From Caulobacter ginsengisoli (GTDB lineage: Bacteria > Pseudomonadota > Alphaproteobacteria > Caulobacterales > Caulobacteraceae): DNA of 64,000 bases. This document shows, piece after piece, positions 26,351 to 34,924 of the stretch. The position numbers and the translations under genes were made by a program. Every line of letters starts with the position of its first letter. The first letter of the stretch is position 1. Where the stretch lies: positions 1 through 64,000 of the forward strand of contig NZ_JAUSVS010000002.1 in the NCBI RefSeq assembly GCF_030814835.1, read 5' to 3'. The notes under the pieces are model-generated. The model ran no database searches and was not told where the DNA came from. It saw only the letters and a list, made by a program, of their open reading frames with translations.

Positions 26351-27778
26351 TTACGCTGTCCGCCTCGTCAGCCACATGAACCGCGCGCCCATGGCCGCGG
26401 CGGCCACGGCCAGGCCGAACGCCAGGCCGATCCACACCCCCAGGCCGCGCCAGCCCAGCAGGACGCCCAGGCCAATGCTGACCGGCGCCCCGGCCAGCCA
26501 GTAGCTGACCCCCGCCAGGATCATCGAGGCCCGGGCGTCCTTCAGGCCGCGCAGGGAGAGCACGCCCACCACCTGCAGCGAATCGAAGACCTGGAAGGCC
26601 GCCGCGACGATCAGCAGGGTCGCGGTCAGCTCGATGATCTCCGGCACGCCGACATAGAGGCTGGCGATCTGGCGGCCGAACAGGGCCATGATCAGTCCGC
26701 ACACCGCCGCGAAGCCCGTGGCCATCACCGCGGCGGTGAAGCCGGCCCGCCGCGCCCCGACCATGTCGTTGCGCCCCGCCGCCAGCCCCACCCGCACCGT
26801 CGCCGCCATGCCGATGCCCAGCGGGATCATGAAGGTGATCGAGGCGACGTTGAGGGTAATCTGGTGGGCCGCCACCGGGGTCATGCCGAAGCTGCCCATG
26901 ACCAGGGTCATGGTGTTGAACAGCATGGCCTCGAAGATCATCGCCAGGCCCATGGGCAGGCCCAGCCGCAGCACCTCCACGAACTTGGGCCGCACCGGAA
27001 TATGGAACCGCCGGAAGATGCGGTAGGCTCGCACGGACGGGGTCAGCCAGATCACCACCAGCATGGCGAAAAAGGCGAACACCGCCGATCCCGCCGTGGC
27101 GATCCCCGAGCCGACCAAGCCCAGGCGCGGGAAGCCGAAATGGCCGAAGATCAGCGTCCAGCCGACGATGGCGTTGAAGACGATCGAGGCCAGCATCACC
27201 CACAGCGCCGCCCCGGGCTTGCCCAGCGCGGCGGTGAAGTTGCGCAGCACTTGGAAGCCCATGGTGAAGGGCAGGCCAAAGCACAGCACGGCCACGAACA
27301 CGCCCGCCCCCTTGGCCAGCTCGGGCTGCTGGCCCAGATGCAGCAGGATCCACCGGGCGTTCAGCAGCACCGCCAGCATGGGGATGGAGATCAGCACCGC
27401 CGTCCACAGGCTCATGCGCACGGCCGCCCGGACATGGGCCCGGTCCCTGGGCCGGGCCCCCAGGATCTGCGCCACCATCGGCGAGACCGCCGAGGCCGGG
27501 CCGTTGCCGATCAGCCAGGCGAAATAATAGACGGCGTTGCCGATGGTCACCGAGGCCAGGGCTTCCTCGCTGAAGCGACCGATCAGCAGGACGTCGGTGG
27601 TCAGGATGGCCATCTGGGCCAGCTGGGCCAGGGCCATGGGGCCGGCCAGCCTGGCGAGCGCCTTGGCCTCGATGAGCCAGGGCGGGCGGATGGTCTTTTG
27701 GTCAAGGATCAGATCGGTCACGGACTTGGGCTTTCTAGTGGCCCGGGCCCGAACGGCGCTGAGACTTTGCTTGGACAA
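26351..27778 (-). CDS. MATE-family multidrug efflux transporter
   Basis: A 475-residue inner-membrane antiporter with about 12 hydrophobic segments. LARLAGPMALAQLAQMAILT starts TM1. GNGPASAVSPMVAQILGARP is the conserved MATE loop near residue 92. VAAHQITLNVASITFMIPLG matches the second-half repeat. It exports cationic compounds using a sodium or proton gradient, NorM-like. The first available codon is TTG (27778) with no clear ribosome site; a GTG twenty codons in is an alternative, so the start is uncertain. Confidence 0.92.
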   Translation of the reverse strand: MSKQSLSAVRARATRKPKSVTDLILDQKTIRPPWLIEAKALARLAGPMALAQLAQMAILTTDVLLIGRFSEEALASVTIGNAVYYFAWLIGNGPASAVSPMVAQILGARPRDRAHVRAAVRMSLWTAVLISIPMLAVLLNARWILLHLGQQPELAKGAGVFVAVLCFGLPFTMGFQVLRNFTAALGKPGAALWVMLASIVFNAIVGWTLIFGHFGFPRLGLVGSGIATAGSAVFAFFAMLVVIWLTPSVRAYRIFRRFHIPVRPKFVEVLRLGLPMGLAMIFEAMLFNTMTLVMGSFGMTPVAAHQITLNVASITFMIPLGIGMAATVRVGLAAGRNDMVGARRAGFTAAVMATGFAAVCGLIMALFGRQIASLYVGVPEIIELTATLLIVAAAFQVFDSLQVVGVLSLRGLKDARASMILAGVSYWLAGAPVSIGLGVLLGWRGLGVWIGLAFGLAVAAAAMGARFMWLTRRTA

Positions 27779-28074
27779 TAAGGGTCCGTCCCAGAGGCCT
27801 TTCGGGCTCGGGAGGGAACGACGCAGATTCGAAGCTGAATCTAGGCGGGGTTTACCTCGCGAGCGCAGGCGGCGCAGGCCGCGCCATCGGGCGCGGTCAG
27901 CGACGGGAAACGGATCATGCCAGTGGCTTGCATGAACGGCGCTCGCTTCAGGACGGACCCCATGCCCATCCGATGGGCGCCTGGATAACTCTGGTCGGCC
28001 TGCAGGTCAAACCCCGGGCGCCTATATCCTCGTTTCGGGTCGTCGATGCGGCCCGCCAGCCACAGGAGACGATC

Positions 28075-28497
28075 ATGATCCGCAAGGGCAAGGCTCACTG
28101 GACCGGCACGGGCCGCGACGGTACGGGCGATCTCACCACCCAGTCCGGCGTCCTCGACCACAGCCCCTACGGCTTCAAGACCCGCTTCGAGGACGCGCCC
28201 GGGACCAACCCCGAGGAACTGATCGCCGCCGCCCATGCCGGCTGCTTCACCATGGCCCTGGCCTTCCAGTTGCAGCGGGCGGGCTTCACGCCGACTTCGC
28301 TCGACACCGAGGCGGCGGTCAGCCTCGACAGCGTCGATGGCGGCTTCAAGATCAGCAAGTCAGCCCTGACCCTGACGGCCAGCGTGCCGGGTCTCGACAA
28401 GGCGAAGTTCGACGAGCTGGCCAAGGAGGCGGAACTGAACTGTCCGGTGTCGAAGCTGCTGAACGCCGAGATCACCCTGACGGCGACCCTCGTTTAA
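28075..28497 (+). CDS. OsmC/Ohr-family peroxiredoxin
   Basis: A 140-residue OsmC-type protein. The redox cysteines are Cys57 ([11 protein letters not shown]) and Cys123 ([10 protein letters not shown]), with Glu48 ([11 protein letters not shown]) completing the active site. It detoxifies organic hydroperoxides in the cytoplasm. ACAGGAGACGATC precedes the ATG at 28075, and the upstream open frame is not coding. Confidence 0.93.
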   Translation: MIRKGKAHWTGTGRDGTGDLTTQSGVLDHSPYGFKTRFEDAPGTNPEELIAAAHAGCFTMALAFQLQRAGFTPTSLDTEAAVSLDSVDGGFKISKSALTLTASVPGLDKAKFDELAKEAELNCPVSKLLNAEITLTATLV

Positions 28498-28498
28498 C

Positions 28499-28602
28499 TC
28501 CGCTTCCCCAGCGAAAGCTGGGGCCCATGAGTGAGGATCAACCCGCGCTGGCTCTAGCGGTCATCTGCCCTCATGGGCCCCAGCTTTCGCTGGGGATACG
28601 GA
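28499..28602. repeat. REPIN-like inverted repeat (CCCCAGCGAAAGCTGGGG core)
   Basis: Arms 28499-28531 and 28570-28602 are near-perfect inverted copies. Each contains the hairpin CCCCAGCGAAAGCTGGGG and ends in CCCATGAG. It sits between osmC and the downstream oxidoreductase. Confidence 0.85.
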
Positions 28603-28646
28603 GGGTGGGGTATCGTGGTAGCCAAAAGAAACCCTATATCCCAGCC

Positions 28647-29645
28647 ATGACCGCCCTCTCAGTCCTCGACCTCGCCCCCGTCATCCAAGGCTCCGACGCG
28701 GGCCAGGCCCTGCGCAACAGTCGTGACCTCGCCCGTCACGTCGAGCGGCTCGGCTACAAGCGGTTCTGGCTGGCCGAGCACCACAACATGGCCGGGGTGG
28801 CCAGCGCCGCCACTTCGGTCGCCATCGGCTTCGTCGCCGAGGGGACCAGCACCATCCGGGTCGGGGCAGGCGGGATCATGCTGCCCAACCACGCCCCGTT
28901 GGTCATCGCCGAGCAGTTCGGCACGTTGGCGGCCCTCTACGGTGACCGCATCGATCTGGGCATCGGCCGCGCGCCGGGCACCGACCAGACCACCGCCTAC
29001 GCCCTGCGCCGCAACCTGGCCGGCGACATCGACCACTTCCCACGCGATGTGGTCGAGCTGATCAACTATTTCCGCCCCGAGGAGCCGGGCCAGAAGGTCC
29101 GCGCCGTGCCGGGCGCCGGCCTCAACGTCCCCGTCTGGATTCTGGGCTCCAGCCTCTACGGCGCCCAGCTGGCCGCCATGCTGGGGCTGCCCTACGCCTT
29201 CGCCAGCCATTTCGCGCCGGGCGATCTGGACCGGGCGCTGCTGGTCTATCGCGACCGCTTCCAGCCCTCGGAATTCCTCGACAAGCCCTATGTGATGCTG
29301 GGCATCAACGTCTTCGCCGCCGACACCGACCGCGAGGCCCGCACCCTGTTCAGTTCGCTGCAACAGGCCTTCATCGCCCTGCGCACGGGGACGCCCGGCA
29401 AGCTGCGCCCGCCCATCGAGGACTTCGACGCCCAGATGGACCCCGGCGCGGCCGGCATGCTGGCCCAGTCCTTCTCCACCGCCGTGGTCGGCGGCCGCGA
29501 TACGGTCCGCCAGGGTCTGGCCGACTTCATCGCCCGCACCGGCGCCGATGAGCTGATGGTCACCGCCTCGATCTTCGACCATGCCGCCCGCCTGCGCAGC
29601 TTCGAGATCGTGGCCGAAGCCCACAGCGTCCTCGTGCCTGCCTAG
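28647..29645 (+). CDS. Luciferase-like (LLM class) flavin-dependent oxidoreductase
   Basis: A 332-residue TIM-barrel protein. [20 protein letters not shown] and [20 protein letters not shown] are characteristic of the YhbW/LLM subgroup. [20 protein letters not shown]-type sequence (about 111-130) follows. It uses FMNH2 to oxidise an unknown substrate. The ATG at 28647 begins the conserved LSVLDLAPV segment; the longer frame from 28527 runs through the repeat and is rejected. Confidence 0.92.
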   Translation: MTALSVLDLAPVIQGSDAGQALRNSRDLARHVERLGYKRFWLAEHHNMAGVASAATSVAIGFVAEGTSTIRVGAGGIMLPNHAPLVIAEQFGTLAALYGDRIDLGIGRAPGTDQTTAYALRRNLAGDIDHFPRDVVELINYFRPEEPGQKVRAVPGAGLNVPVWILGSSLYGAQLAAMLGLPYAFASHFAPGDLDRALLVYRDRFQPSEFLDKPYVMLGINVFAADTDREARTLFSSLQQAFIALRTGTPGKLRPPIEDFDAQMDPGAAGMLAQSFSTAVVGGRDTVRQGLADFIARTGADELMVTASIFDHAARLRSFEIVAEAHSVLVPA

Positions 29646-29801
29646 AAATCTTCAACTGTCCGGTGTGCGGTGGTGTTGCCGCCAGGGCTCGCGGCGATCC
29701 GTCCCGGTGCGGGGAATTCGATCCTCGGCTAGAAAGGCCTCTCACGCGCGGCGAGGGGGATCGCGCGGACTGATGTCGCGCGGCGGATGGCCGCGCGGAT
29801 G

Positions 29802-29838
29802 AATGGCCTGGGTGAGCCTACCCGCTCCCCAGGCCATT
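29802..29838 (-). terminator. Hairpin downstream of the L,D-transpeptidase gene
   Basis: AATGGCCTGGG (29802-29812) and CCCAGGCCATT (29828-29838) form an 11-bp stem 11 bases past the stop of the minus-strand gene. There is no T tract, so it may need Rho or be only a stabilising hairpin. The rest of 29646-29801 shows no gene. Confidence 0.5.
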
Positions 29839-29848
29839 CCATCGGTTC

Positions 29849-30889
29849 TCAGCCGGTAAACTTCACCGGCACGCCCTTCTTCACACTCTTCGAAAGCTGC
29901 AGCGCGTCCCAGTTGGTCAGGCGGATGCAGCCGTGGCTGAAATGCTTGCCGATCTGGGCCGGCTCGTCGGAACCGTGGATGCCGAAGGTGTCCTCGGAGA
30001 GGTCGATCCATACCGAGCCGACCGGGCTGTTGGGGCCGGGGGGAATGGTCACCTTCTTCTGCTTGTCGCCAAAGGTCAGCCGGCTGGGGTCGTAGGTGTA
30101 GGTGGGGTTGGGGGCCACGGCGACCACCTTCAGCAGGCCGCTGGGGGCGGGCCGGTCGTCGCTGCCGATCGAGGCCGGGTAGAAGGCCAGCAGCCTGCCC
30201 TGGGCGTTGAAGGCCTTGACCGATCGCTCGGTCTTGTCGACCTCGATGGAGGCCACGACCTCGGGCAGGACGGTGGGCGAGATGGCGGCGACGGTGATGC
30301 TGGCGCCCGCCTGGCCGAAATCGACCCCCGGGTTGAGCGCCGCCAGCAGGTCCTCGGTCATGTGGAACTTCTCGGCCAGCAGCTCCTGCGGCCCGCGATA
30401 GGCCAGTTTTTTCAGCTTGGCCTGGTCGACCAGATCCTTGGGCAGGTCGGGGACGAAGGGCCCGGCCACATCCTCGGCGGTGATGGCGTAGGACATTGTC
30501 ACGGGCGCGCCGTCGGCGGCGGTCAGCCTGTCGAACACCGCCTGGTCCAGCACCCCGTCCGAAGGCAGGCCGACCGAGGTCTCATAGGCGGCGATGGCCT
30601 GGCGGACGTTCTCGCCCGAGCGGCCGTCGATGACGCCGGGCGAGAAGTGGGCGCGGTCGAGCAGCACCTGGGCGCGGATGACGTCCGGCGTGCGCTGGTC
30701 GCTGGCCGGGGCCTGATACTGGGCGGTGTCGATCGCCCCGCCGGCCAGGACTGGCGCGGGAAGCGCAACGGGCGCCGGCGGCGCGATGGCGACAGGGGTC
30801 GCTGGCTTGGGTTGGGGCTGAGGATCGGGACCGCAGGCGGCGAGGGCCAACAGGCTGGCGGCGGCGAGGTAGGCGCGGGTGTGACTCAT
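29849..30889 (-). CDS. L,D-transpeptidase (YkuD domain) lipoprotein
   Basis: A 346-residue envelope enzyme that makes 3-3 peptidoglycan crosslinks or attaches proteins to the wall. The lipobox LLALAAC gives Cys19. A peptidoglycan-binding-like domain lies at about 66-125 (VIRAQVLLDRAHFSPGVIDG). The YkuD catalytic block near the C-terminus is H305 and SHGCIRL with His319 and Cys321. It is the last gene of a minus-strand run that includes a VanY-like peptidase, suggesting a cell-wall remodelling group. Confidence 0.93.
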   Translation of the reverse strand: MSHTRAYLAAASLLALAACGPDPQPQPKPATPVAIAPPAPVALPAPVLAGGAIDTAQYQAPASDQRTPDVIRAQVLLDRAHFSPGVIDGRSGENVRQAIAAYETSVGLPSDGVLDQAVFDRLTAADGAPVTMSYAITAEDVAGPFVPDLPKDLVDQAKLKKLAYRGPQELLAEKFHMTEDLLAALNPGVDFGQAGASITVAAISPTVLPEVVASIEVDKTERSVKAFNAQGRLLAFYPASIGSDDRPAPSGLLKVVAVAPNPTYTYDPSRLTFGDKQKKVTIPPGPNSPVGSVWIDLSEDTFGIHGSDEPAQIGKHFSHGCIRLTNWDALQLSKSVKKGVPVKFTG

Positions 30890-30933
30890 GCACCCCTAAC
30901 CGTCTCAACCGGGCGGACGTTCCCCCCAAAAGG

Positions 30934-31875
30934 TCAGGCCCCCAGGCCCGCTCCGGCCCATTCCCAGTGCCAGGGCTCGTAGACGTAGGGCACGAAGCCG
31001 TAGCGGCGGGCGTTGCGCACCAGCCAGCGATAGGCGGGGGTCTGGCTCTGGAAGCGGCGGTTGGCGTCCTCGGCGGAATCGACCCGGCCGCCGGGCCGCG
31101 CGCCGACCACGATGTCGACAGCCAGGCCGGTGCGGTGGGCCGAGCAGGTGGTGCGGCCGATGTTGTCGCAGTTGCCCTCGGTCAGGCAGCGCAGGTCATC
31201 GTCGACCGGGGCGCGGAAGGCGGAGAATACCAAGAGCGCCTGCCGGTCGCGGGCAATGGCGGGATCGGCGGCGCGGGCGTCGGCGGTCATGCGCTTGAGG
31301 GCCGCCAGGGCGTCGGCCCGCAGCAGCATGGGCCGCGAGCCATAGGTCATCGTGGCGGGGATGGTCGCCAGGCTGGCCGGGTCCGGGGCGGCGGGGCAGC
31401 CCGAGCGGCTGAGCTGCACGAACGGGCGGCGGCGGTGCCAGATGACCCGCATGACGTCGAAGCTGGCCGCGTCCAGCACCCCGCTGGCTGGCAGGCCGTG
31501 CGCCGCCTGCCAGCCGGCCAGCCGGTCGGCGAAGACCTGGCTGTCATAGGGGCAGTCCGAGCCGATCTCGCTGGCGACCATCGGGGCATAGGTCCGCCAG
31601 CCCATCTCCGGCCGCCGGAAGGGGCTCCAGGCCAGGTTGTTCAGGTTCATGGCGTTCTGAGACGCCGCGGTGGCGAACCGCGGCCGGCCGATGCAAGGCG
31701 AGACCACGCCCGGCCCGCCGGCCAGGGTCAAGGTGGAGTTGGGCGCGGCCCGCACCTCCGCCAGGCGTGCAGACGTGGCGGCCTGGACTTCAGGCGCCAG
31801 CCGCGAATTGGACCACCACAGAAAGCCGCCCAGCCCGAGGCCGGCGATCAGGCAGATCCAGAGGAAGCGCTTCAT
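30934..31875 (-). CDS. Membrane-anchored D,D-carboxypeptidase-like protein (peptidase M15, VanY type)
   Basis: A 313-residue protein with an N-terminal membrane anchor or signal (RFLWICLIAGLGLGGFLWW). The zinc site of M15B peptidases is clear: SAHRTGLAVD (His247, Asp254), then YEPWHWEW (Glu300, His303). It should cleave D-Ala from peptidoglycan stem peptides in the periplasm. It starts 45 bases upstream of the L,D-transpeptidase gene, and the two activities are functionally linked. Confidence 0.9.
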   Translation of the reverse strand: MKRFLWICLIAGLGLGGFLWWSNSRLAPEVQAATSARLAEVRAAPNSTLTLAGGPGVVSPCIGRPRFATAASQNAMNLNNLAWSPFRRPEMGWRTYAPMVASEIGSDCPYDSQVFADRLAGWQAAHGLPASGVLDAASFDVMRVIWHRRRPFVQLSRSGCPAAPDPASLATIPATMTYGSRPMLLRADALAALKRMTADARAADPAIARDRQALLVFSAFRAPVDDDLRCLTEGNCDNIGRTTCSAHRTGLAVDIVVGARPGGRVDSAEDANRRFQSQTPAYRWLVRNARRYGFVPYVYEPWHWEWAGAGLGA

Positions 31876-31961
31876 TCAGGGTTCCGGGCGTCGAGGTTCC
31901 GACTCTAACGCCCCAAAGCGTGGATGGGGACCGCGCCGCTGGCTTCGCCCACCTTCAGACG

Positions 31962-32594
31962 TCAAAGTCGCGGCCTGAAATCCGGCCGGAATGGACGATA
32001 GGTCCAATCGGCAGGCGGCTGCGTCTCCGCTGGAATGGCCTCCAGGACGAACCGTTCGAACGGCCCGAAGGCCACACGAACACGGGCCTCTCCGATGACC
32101 GTGGCGGGACCGGGATCCAACCCCTCAAGAGCTCTTTTCGCCAGTCGGGCGCGGGACGCTTCGTCAGCCGAGGGCGCCGTCACCCAGGTCAGCAGCGCTA
32201 GGCCATCCTTTACGATGGCCGGCGGGGGCCGATCGGGAACATATCCGCTAGGGGGCAGCCAATCGAGACTCACCATCTGGACGCGGCCGTCGGCGCCCTG
32301 GCAAACCGTCCATAGGCGCGGATTGGCCGACAGGCCCCAACACTCCCGACCTTCTTGCTGAATACGGTCCCAGTCCTTCCACCGCACGCCGCGTTCGGCG
32401 AGCAGTATGCGCGCCTTGGCTCGACCCGGCTCGGTCGGAAAGCCCCGCCCGGCTGCCTTGCGGCGAACGTCGGCCCACTCGGTGGAATGCAGGATTGGCC
32501 GCAGATCCAGCCAGCGCGGGTAGAGCGACCACAGCCAAAAGGCGCCGAGCGCCAGCGCGATAACCCCGGTGGCGACCAGGGCGTTGCGGATCAT
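31962..32594 (-). CDS. Membrane-anchored hypothetical protein, paralogue of the next gene
   Basis: A 210-residue protein with one N-terminal membrane helix (ALVATGVIALALGAFWLW) and a soluble part facing the periplasm. It contains GRAKARILLAERGVRWKDWD, LALLTWVTAPSADEASRARL and ends DWTYRPFRPDFRPRL. These blocks recur in the protein encoded immediately upstream (ARILLAERGARPKDWK, INLLVWVTSPGSGLADRQAL, DWTYRPPPPPEYF), so the two arose by tandem duplication. I know no function. Confidence 0.7.
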   Translation of the reverse strand: MIRNALVATGVIALALGAFWLWSLYPRWLDLRPILHSTEWADVRRKAAGRGFPTEPGRAKARILLAERGVRWKDWDRIQQEGRECWGLSANPRLWTVCQGADGRVQMVSLDWLPPSGYVPDRPPPAIVKDGLALLTWVTAPSADEASRARLAKRALEGLDPGPATVIGEARVRVAFGPFERFVLEAIPAETQPPADWTYRPFRPDFRPRL

Positions 32595-32636
32595 GTCCGA
32601 ACCCCAGGGGCCGGCGGAAATCTCATGCTCATCTCG

Positions 32637-33254
32637 CTAATCCACAAAGTATTCGGGCGGTGGCGGAGGGCGATAGGTCCAGTCTGGGGGCAGGGGGAGG
32701 GCGGCGGGCATGGCCTGAAGATAGAGTTCGCTGTAGGGCCTGTAGAGGCCACGAATCCGGGCGACGCCCACGATGGCGGCGGGACCAAGGTCTCTTTCTT
32801 CGGCGCGGACAAGGAGGGCCTGCCGGTCGGCGAGGCCACTGCCGGGCGAGGTCACCCAGACCAGAAGATTGATGCCCTCGCGCACGGTCGCCCGATCCGG
32901 ATGGTCACGCGGATAGGCCGGCTCCTTGGGCCAGGTCAGGGCGATGGACCGGGTCCGACCGTCCGGAGCGGCGCAGACCCGCCAATGCCTTAGGGCCCGG
33001 TCCAGGGTCCAACAGCCCGGCTGCGCCTTCCAGTCCTTCGGGCGTGCGCCGCGCTCGGCCAACAAGATTCGCGCCTTGGCGCTCTCCACGTCGGTTGGAA
33101 AACCGCCGCCGGCCGCGTTGCGCTGGATGGCGCTCCATTCAAGGGGATGCAGGACCGTCCTGGGTTCCGGCCAATTGGGGTGAACAGACCAGGCCCAAAG
33201 GCCGGCGACCACGGCGGCTGCGATTGCCGTCGCCAGTAGCGCAATGCGCATCAT
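32637..33254 (-). CDS. Membrane-anchored hypothetical protein, paralogue of the preceding one
   Basis: A 205-residue protein starting MMRIALLATAIAAAVVAGLW (membrane anchor), with a soluble domain similar throughout to the 210-residue neighbour. The open frame extends upstream into the acyl-CoA synthetase gene, but GGGGGG lies 6 bases before the ATG at 33254 and the anchor begins there. Only 32 bases separate it from the synthetase stop, so it is probably in that operon. The function is unknown. Confidence 0.7.
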   Translation of the reverse strand: MMRIALLATAIAAAVVAGLWAWSVHPNWPEPRTVLHPLEWSAIQRNAAGGGFPTDVESAKARILLAERGARPKDWKAQPGCWTLDRALRHWRVCAAPDGRTRSIALTWPKEPAYPRDHPDRATVREGINLLVWVTSPGSGLADRQALLVRAEERDLGPAAIVGVARIRGLYRPYSELYLQAMPAALPLPPDWTYRPPPPPEYFVD

Positions 33255-33286
33255 GATCAGCCCCCCGGGGCAATTGCCGGGAGAAG

Positions 33287-34843
33287 CTATCCCGCCGCGT
33301 ACCCGTCCCGCAATTCCCGCTTCAGCACCTTGCCGATGTGGCTGCGGGGCAGGCTGTCGACCAGCTTCAGGTCGGACAGGCGCTGGGTCTTGCCGACCTT
33401 GCCGTTGGTGAAGGCCTTGATCTCCTCGGCGGTGGCGGATGCGCCGGGTTTCAAGGCCACGAAGGCGACCGGGGTCTCGCCCCAGGCGTCGGAGGGCACC
33501 CCGACCACGGCGGCTTCGGCCACGGCGTCGTGCTGCAGGATCACCGCCTCCATGTCCGACGGATAGATGTTGAAGCCGCCGGAGATGATCATGTCCTTGC
33601 GGCGGTCCATCAGGGTCAGGAAGCCCTCGGCGTCCAGCCGGCCGACATCGCCGGTGCGGATATAGACCTCGCCGGTGGCCGGGTCGGTCCATTGCGCCTC
33701 GGCGGTCTTGTCGGGGCGGTTCCAGTAGCCGTTCATGGTGGCCGGCGAGCGGCCGACGATCTCGCCCACCTCGCCGGTGGCGACCTCTTTGCCGTCCTCG
33801 TCGATCAGCTTGATGATCGAGCCGGCGCCTGGCTGGCCGACGGTGTGCAGCTTGTCAGGGTGCAGGTGGGCGAACAGCACGAAGCCGCCGCCGCCCTCGG
33901 TCATGCCGTAATACTCGGTCAGGCCCCCCGGCCAACGCTCCAGCACCTGGGCCTTCAGCTCGGCGGCGAAGGGGGCGCTGGTGCAGAACTTCATCTGGAA
34001 GCTGGTGAGGTCGTATTTGCCGAAATCGGGATATTCCATCAGCCGGCGGTACTGCACCGGCACCAGCATGGAGTGGGTGACGCGGTAGCGCTCGGCCAGC
34101 TCCAGGTATTTGCCCGCGTCGAACTTGGCCATCATCACCACTGTCCCGCCCCCCGCCAGGGTGGGGAAGAAGCAGACCAGGGTGGTGTTGGAATAGAGCG
34201 GGGTGGAGATCAGCGACACGGCGTCGGGGCCAAACCCCATGCCGTCCTCCCGGGGCCCCATGTGGCGCCAGCGCATGGCGTGCGACTGGACAATGCCCTT
34301 GGGCGTGCCGGTGGTTCCCGACGAATAGATGATGTTGAACGGGGTCTTGGGGTCGATCTCGACCGGCGCCGGTTTCGCGCCCGCCCGTGGCAGCCAGTGG
34401 ACGAAGGCCTCGCCGGCCGGTCCGCCGTCGAGGGCGATGCGCCGGGCCTTGACCTGGTCCATCACCCCCGCCATCGCCTCGGCCACGCCATGGTCCAGGA
34501 AGAACAGGCTGGCCCCGCAGTCGTCCACCATGCCCGCCAGCTGCTCGGGGGTGGAGGAGGGCGCCAGCGGTGCGGCGGCGACGCCGGCCCGCAGGCAGCC
34601 CAGGAACAGCGCCGCGTAGTTCAGCGAGGTGGTGGCGCAGATGGCCACCGCCTGCCCGACCTTGACCCCGTCGCGCTGCAGCCCGGCCGCCACGCGGTCC
34701 ATCAGGGCGTCGAGTTCGGCGTAGCTCAGGCTGTCGCCGTCCTGGACCAGGGCCGGATGGGTCGGCCGCTCGTGGGCGTGGATGCGGATGAGGTCGGAGA
34801 GCAGGCCGAACTCGGCGGTCTGGTAGTCGGCGATGGTCGGCAT
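33287..34843 (-). CDS. Acyl-CoA synthetase (AMP-forming ligase)
   Basis: A 518-residue adenylate-forming enzyme that activates a fatty or aromatic acid to its CoA thioester. The ATP loop YSSGTTGTPKG is at 173-183. YIRTGDVGRL, followed by DRRKDMIISGGFNIYP, is the hinge region, and Lys505 in HIGKVLKREL is the catalytic lysine. It resembles FadD-like and long-chain synthetases. It is the first gene of the minus-strand run leading to the wall enzymes; a functional link to them is not evident. Other beta-oxidation genes lie 7-10 kb away. Confidence 0.92.
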   Translation of the reverse strand: MPTIADYQTAEFGLLSDLIRIHAHERPTHPALVQDGDSLSYAELDALMDRVAAGLQRDGVKVGQAVAICATTSLNYAALFLGCLRAGVAAAPLAPSSTPEQLAGMVDDCGASLFFLDHGVAEAMAGVMDQVKARRIALDGGPAGEAFVHWLPRAGAKPAPVEIDPKTPFNIIYSSGTTGTPKGIVQSHAMRWRHMGPREDGMGFGPDAVSLISTPLYSNTTLVCFFPTLAGGGTVVMMAKFDAGKYLELAERYRVTHSMLVPVQYRRLMEYPDFGKYDLTSFQMKFCTSAPFAAELKAQVLERWPGGLTEYYGMTEGGGGFVLFAHLHPDKLHTVGQPGAGSIIKLIDEDGKEVATGEVGEIVGRSPATMNGYWNRPDKTAEAQWTDPATGEVYIRTGDVGRLDAEGFLTLMDRRKDMIISGGFNIYPSDMEAVILQHDAVAEAAVVGVPSDAWGETPVAFVALKPGASATAEEIKAFTNGKVGKTQRLSDLKLVDSLPRSHIGKVLKRELRDGYAAG

Positions 34844-34924
34844 GCGGATAGGCGGAACTCGAGGGTGGACGGAATGCTGGCCAATCTTGAAGACTGAACC
34901 GGCCCAGGTCCAGGCGCCCGGCCG

